DNA of 64,000 nucleotides from Spongilla lacustris. Taxonomy: Eukaryota; Porifera; Demospongiae; Spongillida; Spongillidae. The stretch is taken from positions 25,630,224-25,694,223 of the forward strand of contig OX442415.1 in assembly GCA_949361645.1 (NCBI GenBank), given 5' to 3'. This document shows, piece by piece, positions 61,801-64,000 of this stretch (positions within the stretch are counted from its first letter, which is position 1; each line of letters opens with the position of its first letter). The position numbers and the translations under genes are program-made. The notes below the pieces were generated by a model. The model saw nothing but the letters and a program-made list of their open reading frames with translations. It ran no database searches and had not been told where the DNA came from.

Positions 61801-63982
61801 TAGTGATATCACATCCATCCACTGGCATGGCATGCACCAGAGAAACACTCCCTGGATGGATGGAGTTGGGGGAATTTCCCACTGTCCCATCAATCCAGGT
61901 ACAAATTTCACTTATATTTTCAATGCAACTCCATCTGGCACGTTCTGGTACCACTCGCACAGTGGCACACAGAGAACAGATGGCCTCTATGGAACCCTGA
62001 TAGTGAGGGAGAAGGAGTTGCCAAACTTCTCATTTGGACTAAATGGAACTGTTGAACACATACTGTCTCTATTGGATTGGCAGCAGCAAGCATCAGAAAA
62101 TCTGTTTACACAGTTAGAAGGATCACTAGGTTTTTTTCCTGGACTACCAGTTGGCCAAATACCTGTTCAAGGTAGTAATTGGAGAACTGTTTCCAACGAT
62201 GGATCTGAAATAGGACCTATCCCTTACTGGTCAGGTCTGATTAATGGACTTGGACGTCACCCAAGTGTTTCGTACAATCAATCAAGACTCAGTGTGTTCA
62301 GTATTGGATACAGAAACAGTTCTTTAGATATTCGCTACAGATTTCGTATTGTAGGAGCACAAAGTTTATTTGCATACAGGTTATCGATCTCTGATCACAA
62401 ACTTACTGTGATTGCTCTCGATGGGTACCTGGTCCAGCCTGTTGATGTGGATTACATCATCATTCACAGTGGAGAGCGTTATGACTTTGCACTTTATCCC
62501 AAAAGTGTAGCAGAAGCAGGAAGCAAAAAAGACTACTTGATTCGAGCTGAAACACTGGAGGTTGACGTGACGAGATCTGTTCCATATGCTAGCCTAAACC
62601 ATACAGCTGAAGCCATCCTTCACTATGGTAGCATCAGTGACCAGCCATCATCTGCTATGTATTACGGCATAGCTCAGGCATATAATAAAAATTGTACGCA
62701 AACATCTTACTGCACTGTATTAAATTGTCCATTTAAGAACTACTTACCGAGCTACAACATCAAGTGCATGATGCTGAATGATATGAAGTTACTCATACCA
62801 ACACCAGATGACGAAATACCCATGCAACCAATTGCAAGTCACACCTTGTTTTTCAACTTTGGCTTTCAAGGTGATGGAAGTTCTAGCGCAATTAATGGTA
62901 GAAACTTCATTCTACCAAGCATGCCTGTTCAAACTGACAAGTCACTAATAAATGGAAAGTGTAAAACGGGTCATGTTAATTGATCCATCGAAATTTGCAG
63001 ATGCGTCTATATAGTAGACATAAATGATAAATCATCTTATGAATTAGTGTTTAGTGCAGTTGGGGAAGGATCTGTGGGAAATGGATCTGGTTTCAGCCAT
63101 CCTGTTCATCTGCATGGACACAGCTTCCATGTTGTTGATATTTCGTATGGGACATACGATAACACAACTGAATTTGTGAACGGTACTAATTCTGATGTTA
63201 GCTGTGGATCTAATGCTAGATGTACCAAACCTGATTGATCTAATTCTATTGCTCCATCCAAGGCCATTACCATTACAAATTACACCATTCGCAAAGACAC
63301 CATTATTGTTCCTGCTGGTGGGTATGTGCGTGTTTGGATCATTGCCAACAATCCAGGCTACTGGTTCCTCCACTGTCACATAGAGCCCCATCAAATGGAG
63401 GGCATGGCTGTCATCATCAATGAGGTTGAGAGCGAACAAAACTGCCCACCATCTGAACTGATACATAAATGTGGGGATTTTGAATGGGATGTCAGTTCCT
63501 TTGACAAAGCAGTCCAATCTATAGCTCCATGCAGCTCAACAACCAGCGGTTTCGAAATTGCTGTATATGTGCTTGTACCGGCTTTGGTACTTGTATTAGA
63601 GGTTTGTGTAATAATGATATATTTGGTCTGCAAGAAATGCATAAAAGAAAGAAAAACAAACACAGAAATGCAAGCAGAAACAGGTGAAGTAACACTAAAA
63701 ACCAATACAGAAACTATTGAAACTATGCCAAATGTAACCAGTGACTCAAAGAAGAATCAGAAAAGCAAACAAAGTAAGAAAAAGAAAAGCAAGAAAAAAA
63801 AAACAGAAACACAAGATTCAACCAGTAACCCAAGTTATGAAGATAATTATTCAGAGGCGTCTGAAATTATGCAAGATTCAACCAGTGAATCAAAGCATGC
63901 AATAAAAAGCAAACGAAGCAAGAAAAAGAAAAGCAAGCAGAAAAGAATAAATAAGGATGATTTTATAGTCCATTTTAGCTAG
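58863..63982 (+). CDS. Membrane-anchored laccase-type multicopper oxidase, interrupted by one in-frame TGA
   Basis: Copper-dependent oxidase of phenol-like substrates with reduction of oxygen to water, probably at the cell surface. Exon 1 is 58863-58881 or 59232-59265, exon 2 61359-62958, intron 62959-63000 (42 bp), exon 3 63001-63982. Numbering from the first ATG gives 866 codons. Residues 8-20 are a hydrophobic N-terminal segment (WCIIIIPIVGYVMG). Copper motifs are HWHG at 161-164, HSH at 205-207, HPVHLHGH at 573-580 and HCHIEPHQMEGM at 664-675. Met675 is in the axial position, which in this family goes with low redox potential. A TM helix lies around 725-750, followed by a lysine-rich cytoplasmic tail. 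Codon 619 is TGA where relatives have Trp, between the third and fourth copper motifs, so the protein as written would lose its T1 copper site. This may be a sequencing error, a null allele or a pseudogene. Confidence 0.88.
59232..59265 (+). other. Alternative first coding exon of the laccase gene
   Basis: GAGCTGGTCATGGCGGCAAAT occurs in both places, reading MAANIRG at 58863 and MAANLRGRIHVG at 59232. Both end in the same phase (one base) before a GT donor and fit the acceptor at 61358. This suggests a duplicated first exon and perhaps two promoters. No transcript evidence. Confidence 0.6.
62959..63000 (+). other. 42-bp intron of the laccase gene
   Basis: GTGTAAAAC to TTTGCAG. Removing it restores INGKCVYIVDINDKS, whereas reading through gives a stop at 62983. 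Very short for an animal intron. Confidence 0.8.
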
Positions 63983-64000
63983 TGTATGCTATGTTATTTA

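Noticed and set aside
63183..63262. An 80-nt intron that would remove the laccase TGA
   Set aside because: GT and AG are present, but removing 80 nt breaks the frame, and the removed part encodes sequence conserved in relatives.

Overview
The window comes from a ciliated early-branching animal, most likely a sponge (demosponge-like). This is an inference from three things: a split IFT122 gene with many short introns, animal-type laccase and CD225/dispanin-like genes, and DNA crowded with the palindrome TACATGTA and with foldback and hAT elements. No bacterial-style operon, rRNA, tRNA or CRISPR was seen. Splice sites were placed by reading frame, consensus and remembered family alignment, not by transcripts.

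Layout. (1) 1-5887: the last 17 exons of an intraflagellar transport IFT122 gene (copy A), in frame throughout and running in from the left edge. Its 3' flank (5888-8156) holds a retroelement relic. (2) 8157-12726: a 4.6 kb minisatellite of 9-bp units whose strand polarity flips twice, followed by a GGGTGTT-rich module. (3) 13774-25115: an island of CACACATG arrays carrying an internally deleted hAT element, a broken minus-strand Ty3/gypsy retrotransposon, three tandemly amplified hAT elements and a small hAT MITE. (4) 25929-26625: a second GGGTGTT module and 9-bp minisatellite. (5) 27071-37728: nested DNA elements. A 5.2 kb foldback contains hAT insertions with exact target duplications. After it come an element with THAP relics, further foldbacks and another hAT element, plus long G/C tracts. 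(6) 38160-39230: a CD225/dispanin-like membrane protein gene with a tyrosine-rich tail. (7) 40198-50762: a second IFT122 copy (copy B) on the same strand. It lacks the N-terminal half, carries two frameshifts and has a 1.44 kb palindromic element in an intron. It belongs to a segmental duplication in which 43743-53755 matches 1-8157. (8) 53756-58862: gene-poor DNA with a hAT MITE flanked by a perfect 8-bp duplication. (9) 58863-63982: a membrane-anchored laccase-type multicopper oxidase with two candidate first exons and one in-frame TGA between its copper motifs.

The genes do not form a pathway. IFT122 serves ciliary transport, the dispanin-like protein sits in membranes, and the laccase is an extracellular or surface oxidase. 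The window's main interest is structural: a gene-duplication pair with readable damage, candidate U12-type introns, element insertions with empty-site evidence, and a polarity-switching minisatellite.
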